Assembly (NCBI GenBank): GCA_905215405.1
Contig: CAJMQE010000013.1
Location: 1 to 57,869, forward strand
Direction of reading: 5' to 3'
DNA from: an uncultured bacterium
Lineage (GTDB): Bacteria; Bacillota; Clostridia; Lachnospirales; Lachnospiraceae
Length of the DNA: 57,869 nt
Shown: positions 34,817 to 43,893 of the stretch, in pieces
Layout of the letters: the number at the start of each line of letters is the position of its first letter
Position numbering within the stretch: the stretch's first letter is position 1
Notes under the pieces: generated by a model
The model's database searches: none
Told to the model about the DNA's origin: nothing
The model's input: only the letters and a program-made list of their open reading frames with translations
Program-made: the position numbers and the translations under genes

Positions 34817-36399
34817 TTTTGCTCCCTTGACTCGATAAGTTCTATTATTAATGAATTAGATGAATTAATTTTATTATTGTACTCAGAAAGTATATTTAAT
34901 ATTTTTGCTACACTCTGCGTATCATTTAATAAGCTTCCCAAATTATTCAACTCGTGAATATCATATCCTTTTTCAAATAAGTAGTTCCTATAATTTAAAT
35001 ATTTATCCTCGCATATATTATTATAGAAATTACTAAACAACTCCTCGGTGGTCTTCTGCTCACCCTCAACAACCGTAGTAGGATAAAGAACAAATTCATA
35101 TTCATCCCCCTGCTTATCCGTACTAACTTTGGTAGCCACACAAATGAGATTAAATGTAGATGCCACATTTCCAATATCATTCATTTCTTCTACACTGGCC
35201 ATTTGATGCTGGGCTTCCATTCCATCCTGTATCGCATTAACAGTATCCATTACTACTTCTGCTTTACTGATTGATTCTACCTCATTTTCAGCAATACCTA
35301 TCACCTTATTCCAAATCTGACTCTGAATCTGAGATTTAATTCCTTCTGAATATGCATTATCAGGGACATCTAAGCACTGACTAATATAACTTTCTGCCCT
35401 GCTATCATTTAATATATCTGTATCACTTCCACCGCTTGGAAAATCTGTAGTTTGAACCACATGATTCGCATCATTAATCGGCTGAATTGTTTCTGTCTCG
35501 TAATAACTAACTGATAATTGTGAATCGACATATTCTACATTAAATAGTTTTTCAGGCGTGATCATTTTTGCTGGAATTTTCTCATTATACGAACTAACCT
35601 CAGAAATAACAGGTATTACAGGATTTCTATTACAAATAGATTTAATCATTGCTGTTCTTTGCATATCTTTATATAATTCTTCGTTATATTTCATAACATT
35701 CGGAATATCCGTCAGATATTCTTGCCCATATTGTACTTTCAGCATTGTGAGGTACTGCATTTGCTCTGATATTTTCTCTAACTTACCATTACTTTTATTT
35801 ATAACCTTAGTGGTTGTAATACCACCAACATTTTGACTTTTTACACCTGCTGGCGAGTAACAGGCATTTAGAATTTTATTAATAATATATGGATCGTTTG
35901 CCGTCATAAGAAGAACTGCCAGTATTTCGTACTCTTCCGTCGTAATATCATCTGTCTTTTTATTTACAATTCTCTCCCACATTAGATATTTCAGTGAATC
36001 TTGTTCTGATTCAATACTGGCCATAAGTTCTGCAGAGTCAAAATTATTCATAAAATCGATCTGATTAATACTATCTGCAAATTTTTTGAGTATATTACAA
36101 TAATCTGTTAAATAATTATTATTTGTTTGAAAATCATTCGCATAGAATTTATTTATATTATCTACGTTAATAAAAATATCTTCTAACTTACCCGCCAGGT
36201 TTTCGCGATCCACCAATGCCTGATGATATGAATTTACATTGCTCATATCATCATTTAATTCGTCTTCTCCAAATAAATCTACAATATCCAACCAACGATC
36301 TCCGAACCAGTCACTCACTCCAGTCCCACTTTCGTTGGCATATTTTATAATTTCACTTTCCGTTTCCTCTGTAAAATCTCGCTTTATACATCTCGCCAT
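34813..36399 (-). CDS. Large protein of type VII secretion cluster (candidate effector)
   Basis: 528 aa with no signal peptide and no membrane segment. The N-terminal 130 residues are mostly helical, with a W-rich start (GVSDWFGDRWLDIVDLFGEDEL). The middle and C-terminus show no recognised toxin motif; the C-terminal third (NLICVATKVSTDKQGDEYEFVLYPTTVVEGEQ) looks like beta strands. Not a classic LXG domain. It follows three small helical genes and is coupled to lipoprotein copy 1, so it fits the place of a type VII secretion substrate. Family not recognised. Confidence 0.7.
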   Translation of the reverse strand: MARCIKRDFTEETESEIIKYANESGTGVSDWFGDRWLDIVDLFGEDELNDDMSNVNSYHQALVDRENLAGKLEDIFINVDNINKFYANDFQTNNNYLTDYCNILKKFADSINQIDFMNNFDSAELMASIESEQDSLKYLMWERIVNKKTDDITTEEYEILAVLLMTANDPYIINKILNACYSPAGVKSQNVGGITTTKVINKSNGKLEKISEQMQYLTMLKVQYGQEYLTDIPNVMKYNEELYKDMQRTAMIKSICNRNPVIPVISEVSSYNEKIPAKMITPEKLFNVEYVDSQLSVSYYETETIQPINDANHVVQTTDFPSGGSDTDILNDSRAESYISQCLDVPDNAYSEGIKSQIQSQIWNKVIGIAENEVESISKAEVVMDTVNAIQDGMEAQHQMASVEEMNDIGNVASTFNLICVATKVSTDKQGDEYEFVLYPTTVVEGEQKTTEELFSNFYNNICEDKYLNYRNYLFEKGYDIHELNNLGSLLNDTQSVAKILNILSEYNNKINSSNSLIIELIESREQK

Positions 36400-36401
36400 A
36401 C

Positions 36402-36710
36402 CTATTTCACTCCAATATCATTACTTATATGATGATTCAAAATGTTATCTAGATCCGTAAACTCTCTGTCCAATCCCTGTAGATAATTAATCGTTCCCTG
36501 AATAATACGAATCATTTCATTCGATACATCGATCAAACCGCCATTCAATTCTGCTAAATTATCCGCTGTCTCTCCTGTACTTACTGTCGTATAATTACTG
36601 CCAAACGGTAGATTATGAATTGATGTTTCATTATCCTCCAACTCTTTTTTTACATCTTCTAACCTTTTTATATAAGTCAAAATGGATGCATGTTGCAATT
36701 GTATTAACAT
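36402..36710 (-). CDS. Small WXG100/Lap-like helical protein
   Basis: 102 aa, predicted as two long helices with a break around FGSNYTTVSTGETADN. Size and pattern match partner proteins (Lap-type) that form a stalk with type VII effectors. AAGGGGG stands 7 nt before the ATG. It ends 2 bp before the 528-aa gene start. Confidence 0.65.
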   Translation of the reverse strand: MLIQLQHASILTYIKRLEDVKKELEDNETSIHNLPFGSNYTTVSTGETADNLAELNGGLIDVSNEMIRIIQGTINYLQGLDREFTDLDNILNHHISNDIGVK

Positions 36711-36726
36711 TATGCTGCCCCCTTAA

Positions 36727-37011
36727 TTAGTATAGATCTTCATCAGCTACATCAATATCATCAATAAAATCTTTCATCTGCCGTGTATGCATGCTCATAA
36801 TCTGCCTCAGTTGATCTGTAACCGACTCACCAAGACACGTATTAAAATTATGCAATGCCTCTGCTGCTTTACCTGATACTGACTTATTCTCAATACAGGC
36901 ATCAATTATCTTAGAATAGCTTTCTAACGCTGATTTAATTTTTTCTGCGCATTCTATATAATTCCCCGTATAATCTACATATTCTGGATCTGATATTATA
37001 AACCCTGCCAT
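36727..37011 (-). CDS. Small WXG100-like helical protein
   Basis: 94 aa, helix-turn-helix hairpin: YIECAEKIKSALESYSKIIDACIENKSVSGKAAEALHNFNTCLG, with the turn at SVSGKAAE in place of W-x-G. Typical size for WXG100 or DUF3130/DUF5344-type partners. It lies between the coiled-coil gene and the second small helical gene. Confidence 0.65.
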   Translation of the reverse strand: MAGFIISDPEYVDYTGNYIECAEKIKSALESYSKIIDACIENKSVSGKAAEALHNFNTCLGESVTDQLRQIMSMHTRQMKDFIDDIDVADEDLY

Positions 37012-37022
37012 AACATATCCTC

Positions 37023-37502
37023 CTATCCTTCCTCATCCAACAGACTTATTTGGTATATCAATTCATCAATCTCATCCTCTAACTTCTGAATCATCTGATA
37101 CTCGTCGTTTATACTCTCTCCTGTTTCTTCTATTTTCATTTCCATTGTCCCGATCATATCTTCAAATGTACTATATAATGCATTGTTACTATCATTATTA
37201 ACTGCTTCTGACATTAGCCCATGATATTTATCTGCAACTGTATTATTCTGCTGCAGATCAACCAAATGATCTAATGCCGTTTGCCTGATATGAATATCTG
37301 ATTCTGCTTCCGATTTTTTCTCTCTGAACCAGTCAAGCTCATCGTTCTGTCGCCCTAATAAATCTTTTAACTGCTCAATCGTATCATAATGCTCTGAAAT
37401 CTGTTGCTTTTTATCATTGATCTGACTCTCAAAATACTCTCGACTCATTTTGCCCCTTACAAATCTCCTTCCCATATATTGCTCATCGTTCTGTTTATCC
37501 AT
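37023..37502 (-). CDS. Coiled-coil protein heading the type VII secretion-type cluster
   Basis: 159 aa. Almost wholly coiled coil (SREYFESQINDKKQQISEHYDTIEQLKDLL, and IEETGESINDEYQMIQKLEDEIDELIYQISLL). Resembles DUF5082/DUF3958-like proteins at the head of LXG operons. The ATG at 37502 is preferred to the TTG at 37511 on spacing to AAGG. Expressed from the conserved promoter region at 37513-37617. Confidence 0.65.
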   Translation of the reverse strand: MDKQNDEQYMGRRFVRGKMSREYFESQINDKKQQISEHYDTIEQLKDLLGRQNDELDWFREKKSEAESDIHIRQTALDHLVDLQQNNTVADKYHGLMSEAVNNDSNNALYSTFEDMIGTMEMKIEETGESINDEYQMIQKLEDEIDELIYQISLLDEEG

Positions 37503-37512
37503 GATCCCCAAA

Positions 37513-37617
37513 CCTTAACTGATATTATATTACTAAGTTCTATGAAAAGTATGTCGGTTCTTGTCAAATAGGAGTTATTCACCAGCTATACTTAAAAGTA
37601 GGTATTATGCCACATAA
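37513..37617 (-). promoter_or_regulatory. Promoter region of type VII secretion-type cluster, duplicated at 24473-24576
   Basis: On the minus strand: TTTGACA, later TATAAT close to the gene. On the plus strand two direct repeats (AAATAGGAGTTATT at 37566 and AAAGTAGGTATTAT at 37595) have TAGG cores 30 bp apart. The same elements and spacing occur in the relic copy. Confidence 0.6.
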
Positions 37618-37717
37618 GCGAGATAAAAAGCCGTTCTTCACTCATCTTGATCCTATTTCATGTCTCCCACTGCCCCTGTATTTATAGCATTGGTTAAGTA
37701 CGTTCTCCCCTAAATAA

Positions 37718-37749
37718 TAAAAAAATGAGACTACAAAAAGTAGCCTCAT
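37718..37749 (-). terminator. Terminator of GH28 gene
   Basis: On the minus strand ATGAGGCTAC-TTTTT-GTAGTCTCAT followed by seven Ts, 55 bp after the stop at 37805. Confidence 0.85.
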
Positions 37750-37804
37750 CATAAATATAACCTCATATCTGGAATCATATGGTTTCCAATTGATACGTTA
37801 ATTC

Positions 37805-39067
37805 CTATTCTTTTTCTGTCACCATCACATTTTCAACGTTCATCCTCTGAATCCCCTCATAGCCAGCGCCCTTTTCCTTCGTCTGAATCTTCAGGTCTTT
37901 AAAAGTAAAATCAGACAGCTGATACTGTTCTTCATTTGCTTCCACATTAAAATACGTCTCACATTCACAGGTACAGTTCTTCATCATAACATGATCTGCA
38001 TGGGATACCGGAAGATCTTTCCTACCCTTCAGATCATAAAACTGTGACCACGGTCTAATGGTGATAAAATTCTTAATCTTTCCAGCAATTTCCTCGACCG
38101 TAATATATTCGTAATGTTGTGGTGTGTCCGACCGCATTTTCAGCCACAACAGATTGCTACCAGCCAGGACTTTGATTCTTCTGACAATGATATTTTTGTT
38201 GTGTACTGACTCTGATCCACAGGTCAGACAGCCATGACAGAATCCATATGTACAATCTTCTACTATGATTCGCTCATTTGACCCATTTTCCGGTGCCTCA
38301 TCTGCCCATGGGCCTTTTCCTCCCTTTAACACAACGGAGTCATCATTGACTTCCAGATAACAGTTCTTTACCAGAAAATCAGTGCAGACATCAATATCAA
38401 TTGCATCCGTACTTGGGGCCTTGACCGGTGCTGCTGGGGAGAAGATCCTGCAATTCAAATATTTTATATGATTACTCTTATAAATATGATTTGTCCAAAA
38501 ATGAGAATTCTGTAAATGCAGATCGGCAACCAGTACATTGGAACAATTTGATATATAGACAAGACGTGGCCTCTGTTCATCCTTATTCGTACAGTTCGGA
38601 TTCCATGTACGACGCATCCAGAAGGCTTTCCACGATTTCAATCCATTCCCATCAATGGTTCCTGGACCGCACATAGTAAATCCATCAATTCCATCGGCAT
38701 TGATCAGTGCCGTATAATACAGACATGTTTCACCCTCAATTCTTGTTTCCCTGATCTGGTAATCAGAGACGTCATCACTTCCTTTTAAAGTTCCGCCCTC
38801 AGAGACATAAAGATTGACGCCCTGTTTAAAGAAAATGGAACCGGTCAGATAGGTCCCCGCCGGCACGATCAGGACCCCACCTCCATTTTCTGCAGCAGTA
38901 TCAATTAACTTCTGAATTTCTTGTGTATGTATTTTTCCATCATCCATAATTCCATACTTTGTTAACAAATAAGGTGTTCCAAGCTCCTCTAATGCCGGTA
39001 CTTTCGTATCGAAGAACCACTGATCTACCTGTGTTCCATCCGGAAAATATTCTACCTGCTCACTCAT
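37805..39067 (-). CDS. Glycoside hydrolase family 28 (polygalacturonase-like)
   Basis: 420 aa without a signal peptide, so it acts on imported oligosaccharides. An early Pectate_lyase_3-like strand (TAAENGGGVLIVPAGTYLTGSIF) starts a right-handed beta helix. The GH28 catalytic set is present: STDAIDID (about 219-226), NDDSVVLKGG (about 241-250), GFCHGCLTCGSES (about 275-287) and WLKMRSDT. AGGAGAGG stands 5 nt before the ATG at 39067; the open frame extends 43 codons further but lacks a ribosome site. Likely hydrolyses galacturonide (pectin or rhamnogalacturonan) oligomers. A single gene. Confidence 0.88.
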   Translation of the reverse strand: MSEQVEYFPDGTQVDQWFFDTKVPALEELGTPYLLTKYGIMDDGKIHTQEIQKLIDTAAENGGGVLIVPAGTYLTGSIFFKQGVNLYVSEGGTLKGSDDVSDYQIRETRIEGETCLYYTALINADGIDGFTMCGPGTIDGNGLKSWKAFWMRRTWNPNCTNKDEQRPRLVYISNCSNVLVADLHLQNSHFWTNHIYKSNHIKYLNCRIFSPAAPVKAPSTDAIDIDVCTDFLVKNCYLEVNDDSVVLKGGKGPWADEAPENGSNERIIVEDCTYGFCHGCLTCGSESVHNKNIIVRRIKVLAGSNLLWLKMRSDTPQHYEYITVEEIAGKIKNFITIRPWSQFYDLKGRKDLPVSHADHVMMKNCTCECETYFNVEANEEQYQLSDFTFKDLKIQTKEKGAGYEGIQRMNVENVMVTEKE

Positions 39068-39336
39068 ACAAACCTCTCCTATTCTTTTACAATATTTTGT
39101 TTTACCACCCATAATTTTTGAAATGTATTTCTCTATCATAGTACTATTTTCTGGGTATTCCTGCAAATATTTGACAAAAAGATTTATTTTTACCAAAGCT
39201 CTCTTTACAAGAATACCAACCTGACAAATAGAACTATTTTAATTAGAACTATCTTGTATATCCTTACGCCGCTTTCTTTTCTCCTATGCGGTCCGCTCTT
39301 GCTTCTGTCAGTGCGCTCATTTGCTCCTGAAAACGC

Positions 39337-39362
39337 AAAAAAAGCCACTATCAATTGGCTTG
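39337..39362 (-). terminator. Terminator of the permease/Lic operon
   Basis: On the minus strand AGCCA-N8-TGGCT followed by a T run (TTTTTTTGCG), 230 bp beyond the permease stop at 39592. The rest of 39068-39591 shows no credible gene. Confidence 0.6.
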
Positions 39363-39591
39363 CCTTTTGATATGCTCTCCCTCTAAGTAGATTTTGGTTA
39401 TTCACCTTTCTACTTATAAAGTATCATATCAGTTTCAATTCCAACTAATAGTGACTTTTTCTTTTTCCACTCTTATTATGTAATACCACTTAACTGTATG
39501 CAATTTTTATGATACAAATGCGCTTAATTGTAGTTACATTCCTACTAACACAATCCAACTAACAAATACATCCATCTAACAGATTCATTTT

Positions 39592-41073
39592 TTACATTAC
39601 CATAGGAATCAGATAAATTCCCAGTGCAACGACTGTTACAACGACTGTTACAATTTTCCATACCTGATATTGCTTGTCCATCTTCGTCTTTACTTCAGCT
39701 GATGGTTCTTCGATCACGCCGATCTCTTCCTCGATTGTAGGAAGGACGTATTCCTTTTTGCTGGAGTAGAGGAAGTAGAAAATAATACAAATGACAGTTA
39801 TGACACCTGATGTCAACAATGCTGTCGTATCAGCAAAAATCAGCATGAATACATAAACTACGATTGTTACACAGCTGCCCAGTTTTCCCAATGGTGCTGA
39901 ATATGGTCTCTTCATATCCGGATACTTTTTCTTCAGTCCCAGATAAGCAAAACATCCGATGATATAGCATAATGCCAGAGATATCAATGATACCGATGCG
40001 ATGTAGTTAATAGAACCAGTTGCGATCAGAATAAAATTGATAATGCCGACAGTAAGAACTGCAACATATGGTGTTTTGAATTTCGAATGTACCTTTGCAA
40101 AAATCTTTGGAAATGCTCCATCTTCAGCCATTGCATATATATATCTGGCTGGTGCTGCAATACCTGGATTAATTGTTGAGAGATCACCACCGAAGGCAAT
40201 TCCGATGCATAAAAGAATAATTGGGAAACCAATCAGGCCAACTGCCTTTAATCCTTCTGCGTAAGGTGCATCAGCGGATGCAAGTACACCATAATAATCA
40301 CTGGATACAAGACCAACGAGGAACCACTGGAACAAAGCATTTAGTGCAAATACAAGAAATACAGATACTTTCAATGCTCTTGGCAGTGTATACTGTGGAT
40401 ATTTTGTTTCTGCACCCATAGATACACAAGTCTCAAATCCTGTGTAACACCACCATACAAGTCCGAACATATACATCATTTCCTTAAAAGGTGGCAGTGA
40501 ATTCATCGCAATTCCACCAAAGTATTCAAAATGAATCTTTGGAATCATGTATAAGAACCACATAATGGAACATGCCCAGAAGAAGAACATGAAGCCTGTC
40601 TGTGCTTTTCCTGACTGTTCGATTCCTCTTAAGTTTAACATCAAGAATATCGCTACCAGAACGATGGCGATAACTCTGGAATCCAGCCACGTAATATCTA
40701 CGCCCAGCTGCTCCAGTAATATCTTAAAGTAATTAGAGAAAGCAAGTGTTTCACCTGCTCCAATTGCTACAACGGATACAATATAATGCCATCCGGCGAG
40801 GTTTGCCCATACGCGGTTCAATCCTCTTTTTGCATAGTTATAGGTACCACCTGCACATGGAAGTGCAGCTGACATTTCTCCATACAAAAGACATGGCCAT
40901 ATAGAGATCAATAACGCTACAAATGTCAGAACGATGATCCATGATCCAACTTTACCGATCTGTGCAGATCCACATGTAAATAAACCTACACCTACAACAG
41001 TTCCTATTGTCATGCTGATGGACTCTTTCAGACCGAGTGCCCTGACCAGCTGTGTACTTTCCTTCTTTTCCAA
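39592..41073 (-). CDS. APC family amino acid/amine permease
   Basis: 493 aa with 12 membrane helices. The APC opening SMTIGTVVGVGLFTCGSAQIGKVG has the unwound TM1 glycine motif, and the family TM3-TM6 pattern follows (AGGTYNYAKRGLNRVWANLAGW, GFETCVSMGAETKYPQYTLPRALK). AGGGAGG before the ATG. Last gene of the Lic-like operon, 70 bp after the NTP-transferase/kinase fusion. This context suggests uptake of choline or ethanolamine rather than an amino acid. Confidence 0.88.
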   Translation of the reverse strand: MEKKESTQLVRALGLKESISMTIGTVVGVGLFTCGSAQIGKVGSWIIVLTFVALLISIWPCLLYGEMSAALPCAGGTYNYAKRGLNRVWANLAGWHYIVSVVAIGAGETLAFSNYFKILLEQLGVDITWLDSRVIAIVLVAIFLMLNLRGIEQSGKAQTGFMFFFWACSIMWFLYMIPKIHFEYFGGIAMNSLPPFKEMMYMFGLVWWCYTGFETCVSMGAETKYPQYTLPRALKVSVFLVFALNALFQWFLVGLVSSDYYGVLASADAPYAEGLKAVGLIGFPIILLCIGIAFGGDLSTINPGIAAPARYIYAMAEDGAFPKIFAKVHSKFKTPYVAVLTVGIINFILIATGSINYIASVSLISLALCYIIGCFAYLGLKKKYPDMKRPYSAPLGKLGSCVTIVVYVFMLIFADTTALLTSGVITVICIIFYFLYSSKKEYVLPTIEEEIGVIEEPSAEVKTKMDKQYQVWKIVTVVVTVVALGIYLIPMVM

Positions 41074-41142
41074 AACATTTCCTCCCTGTATTTCCTATTT
41101 CAGTTATTTTTCTGGCTGATTTCTGCTTGCTATCACTTAGTC

Positions 41143-42897
41143 CTACTCCAGCATATAGTCCGCATATTTTTTTGCCATCTCGTACCAGTTATATAATGCT
41201 TCGCCCATAACTGCACCACAGGACTCTCTGTAAAGCGCCCATACAAACCAGTAATATGCGATAATTGCAATATACGCCATAAAATGATACTGTCTTTCCT
41301 GTGTATCTGTATCTGCCAGATATTCTTTCACAAATTTCTTTGCAAGATCAATATCATACATAGCATCCACAATATAGTAGCCAACATCAATTCCCGGATC
41401 CGAATAACCTGAATATTCCCAGTCAATCAAGATAACACTACCGTCATCCTTGATCATCCAGTTCGGTTTATATGTATCTCCATGACAGAAGCATTTCTGC
41501 ACACTGTCATTTTCCGTTTTCTGATACAGCTCTCCGATCTTTTTCTTCAGCCCTTCGAACTCTTTGAAGCATTCTGGGTCTTTTTTCAGTAGGAGCTGTT
41601 CCATCTCCAGCGCATCTTCCCATGGTTTCATACCATAATCCACTTTTACACTAGATGCATGCAACTGTCTTAAGACCTTAAGGATTCGCTTAGAATCTTC
41701 AAAATCTGTATAAACTGGTTCTCTGAAGCTATGTACGAATTTTGATATCTTCCATCCTTCATTTACGTCCATGTAAATGTAAGTAGGATCGACACCAATT
41801 TCTTTTGCCTTCTGCAGCGACGTCTTTTCGTTCTTTCTATCAATGATCTTTTCTGTTCCATCGCCTGGATGACGATAGATATAATCAACACCGTCCAGTT
41901 TGAAGATAAATGATGTATTTGTCATGCCTTCGCTTACATTTCTAAAATCAACGATATCTTCTTCATCGCAGCGGAATACCAGTTTGATATTTCTGATGAT
42001 TTCACTATGTGCATGTCCAATATACTGTTCATCAAATTCTCTCAACTGATCAAAATAGTCAAATTCAAATATGGAATGTTCATCATACTTCTTAAAATAG
42101 AATGCTGGAAGTTCCTGTAACTTGTCTTTTACGAGCCATTCCCAGAAAGAATCATTATACAGACCAACTTCACGATCTTCTTCCATCAATGCTATAAATC
42201 TGTCCGAAAATTCCTTCTTCCAGAAAGAATGACCAAGTAAGATCGCCCCTTCTTTTTTTCCGGGTTCCATTGCGGTGATCTTATTATCACGATCGACATC
42301 CACATACATTTCAGTAAGTTTTTTATCTACCTGTTTTCCTGCATAGAAGCTCTGGAATTCATACTGGTTAAATGGATTCTCCATGAAATAATCATCACAG
42401 GAACAAACATAAGTATTTGTTAAATGTTCCTTTGCCAGATACAAACTTTCAATATTATTTTTGATATTATAAGAAGCATTAAAGATAAAGTTTACCTGAT
42501 ACTTCTCCTTTAAATAGAAGAACATCTCTTTCTTATAACCAAGAACGATCGTAATATCACTGATTCCTGCTTCCTGTAACTGCTCGATCTGTCTTTCGAT
42601 CAGTCTTTTTCCCTTCACTTCGTAAAGACCTTTTGGTTTTTCCAGAGACAATGGAATAAATCTTGTTGCTGGTCCTGCTGCAAGGATCACTGCATTTTCC
42701 ACTTTATGCGGTGCCAGCTGTTCAATGCCTTTCTCCGTAATCTTTCCGTCTTCTTTGATCAGACCAGCCTCAATAAGAGCCTTTTTCGCATTCTGATCTT
42801 TTAATGCCTCATTCAGAAAGTGATCCACGGTTACAACCGCTCTACCCATAGATCTGTTATATGCATGATTTAATAGATAAAATTCAACTTTATTCAT
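41143..42897 (-). CDS. Winged-helix, nucleotidyltransferase (LicC-like) and choline/ethanolamine kinase (LicA-like) fusion
   Basis: 584 aa in three parts. Residues 1-68 are a small winged-helix-like domain (ALIEAGLIKEDGKITEKGIEQL). Residues 70-290 are a sugar-phosphate nucleotidyltransferase domain (NAVILAAGPATRFIPLSLEKPKGLYEVKGKRLIERQIEQL). Residues 300-580 are an aminoglycoside/choline-kinase fold (FCHGDTYKPNWMI, LIDWEYSGYSDPGIDVGYY). It would phosphorylate choline or ethanolamine and activate it as the CDP derivative. ATG 42897 has AAGGGG 6 nt upstream and overlaps the previous gene by 8 bp. The kinase active-site H-x-D and the metal D in IDWE are both present. Confidence 0.85.
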   Translation of the reverse strand: MNKVEFYLLNHAYNRSMGRAVVTVDHFLNEALKDQNAKKALIEAGLIKEDGKITEKGIEQLAPHKVENAVILAAGPATRFIPLSLEKPKGLYEVKGKRLIERQIEQLQEAGISDITIVLGYKKEMFFYLKEKYQVNFIFNASYNIKNNIESLYLAKEHLTNTYVCSCDDYFMENPFNQYEFQSFYAGKQVDKKLTEMYVDVDRDNKITAMEPGKKEGAILLGHSFWKKEFSDRFIALMEEDREVGLYNDSFWEWLVKDKLQELPAFYFKKYDEHSIFEFDYFDQLREFDEQYIGHAHSEIIRNIKLVFRCDEEDIVDFRNVSEGMTNTSFIFKLDGVDYIYRHPGDGTEKIIDRKNEKTSLQKAKEIGVDPTYIYMDVNEGWKISKFVHSFREPVYTDFEDSKRILKVLRQLHASSVKVDYGMKPWEDALEMEQLLLKKDPECFKEFEGLKKKIGELYQKTENDSVQKCFCHGDTYKPNWMIKDDGSVILIDWEYSGYSDPGIDVGYYIVDAMYDIDLAKKFVKEYLADTDTQERQYHFMAYIAIIAYYWFVWALYRESCGAVMGEALYNWYEMAKKYADYMLE

Positions 42898-43819
42898 GAT
42901 CTGCCCCTTCACTTTTGTAACCCTCATAAGATGGATCTAATAATACTAATTCATAGAAATTATCAATTTCAATAATATCTGTTTTATTGCACTGTCTGAT
43001 TTCTACCTGATAATCCGCTGCGTTCTGAACAAGTGGAATGAACTCCCAGAAAATGTCCTTTCCTTCTTCTGTCTCAAATGTCTTTGCAAGCTGTTCTCTT
43101 AATCTTGCACTGTCTTCTTTTGTCCAGTAAGAAATACCGTATGCACTGTAGCAGTATTTTCCAACTTTTCTATAATTCTTTGCAAGACCATTTTCCATAT
43201 CGAAGCACCAGTCATCTGTCTCTAATGAGTATGATCCAAGGTAATTGCTTGTATATTCATATTTACGAATAATGTCAGGATTTGAGATCATTAAATCCGC
43301 TTCGCATATGTAACACTGATCGAGGTTCGGCAACGCCATTACCGCTGAGGAAATGTTATTCGTTTTATCATAGATATCGTTGTCGATCATCTTAATAAAT
43401 GGATAATCCTGCAGTAATTCATCGAATTTCTCCTTCTTGTAACCACGAACCAGCGTAATATCTTTAATATCACTCTTTAATAATGCTTCAATTAAGGTAT
43501 CGATAATTCTTTTTCCATTTACTCTTACCAATGGCTTTGGACGATCCAGCGTAACAGGTACCATTCGGGAACCGAAGCCCGCTGCAAAAATAACTGCACG
43601 TTTTACACGATATGGTTCAAGTGCTTCCAGACCTTTTTGTGTAATGCCCATGGTATTTTTTTCAACTGTAATAAAATCCTGTCCTTTTAAGAATTCAAGA
43701 CATTCACTGACCTGATTACCAGAAATACATAATCCATCTGATAACTCTCTCTGCTGATAGTCTCTTTTTCCTTCTTTCTCCAGATACGTCAATACTTCAA
43801 ACTGATATCTTGTTAACAT
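42890..43819 (-). CDS. Winged-helix plus LicC-like nucleotidyltransferase
   Basis: 309 aa. The N-terminal MarR-like winged helix (FEVLTYLEKEGKRDYQQRELSDGLCISGNQVSECLEFLKGQDFI, residues 7-55) is followed by a nucleotidyltransferase domain from about 72 (RAVIFAAGFGSRMVPVTLDRPKPLVRVNGKRIIDTLIEAL). CEADLMISNPD contains the metal aspartate. It has no kinase domain, unlike its two neighbours. Probably a CTP:phosphocholine (or related) cytidylyltransferase. Middle gene of a tightly packed operon. Confidence 0.85.
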   Translation of the reverse strand: MLTRYQFEVLTYLEKEGKRDYQQRELSDGLCISGNQVSECLEFLKGQDFITVEKNTMGITQKGLEALEPYRVKRAVIFAAGFGSRMVPVTLDRPKPLVRVNGKRIIDTLIEALLKSDIKDITLVRGYKKEKFDELLQDYPFIKMIDNDIYDKTNNISSAVMALPNLDQCYICEADLMISNPDIIRKYEYTSNYLGSYSLETDDWCFDMENGLAKNYRKVGKYCYSAYGISYWTKEDSARLREQLAKTFETEEGKDIFWEFIPLVQNAADYQVEIRQCNKTDIIEIDNFYELVLLDPSYEGYKSEGADHE

Positions 43820-43893
43820 TTCTCATTCCTCCACATATTTCAAATACTTTTAAATTTTTTTATATTCAGCTTATTTTAGCTTACTTGTCTATT

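Noticed and set aside
39205..39405. 66-codon minus-strand frame upstream of the GH28 gene
   Set aside because: No ribosome site, it overlaps the terminator of the permease operon, and its composition (Arg/Lys-rich stretch between hydrophobic ends) is not protein-like.
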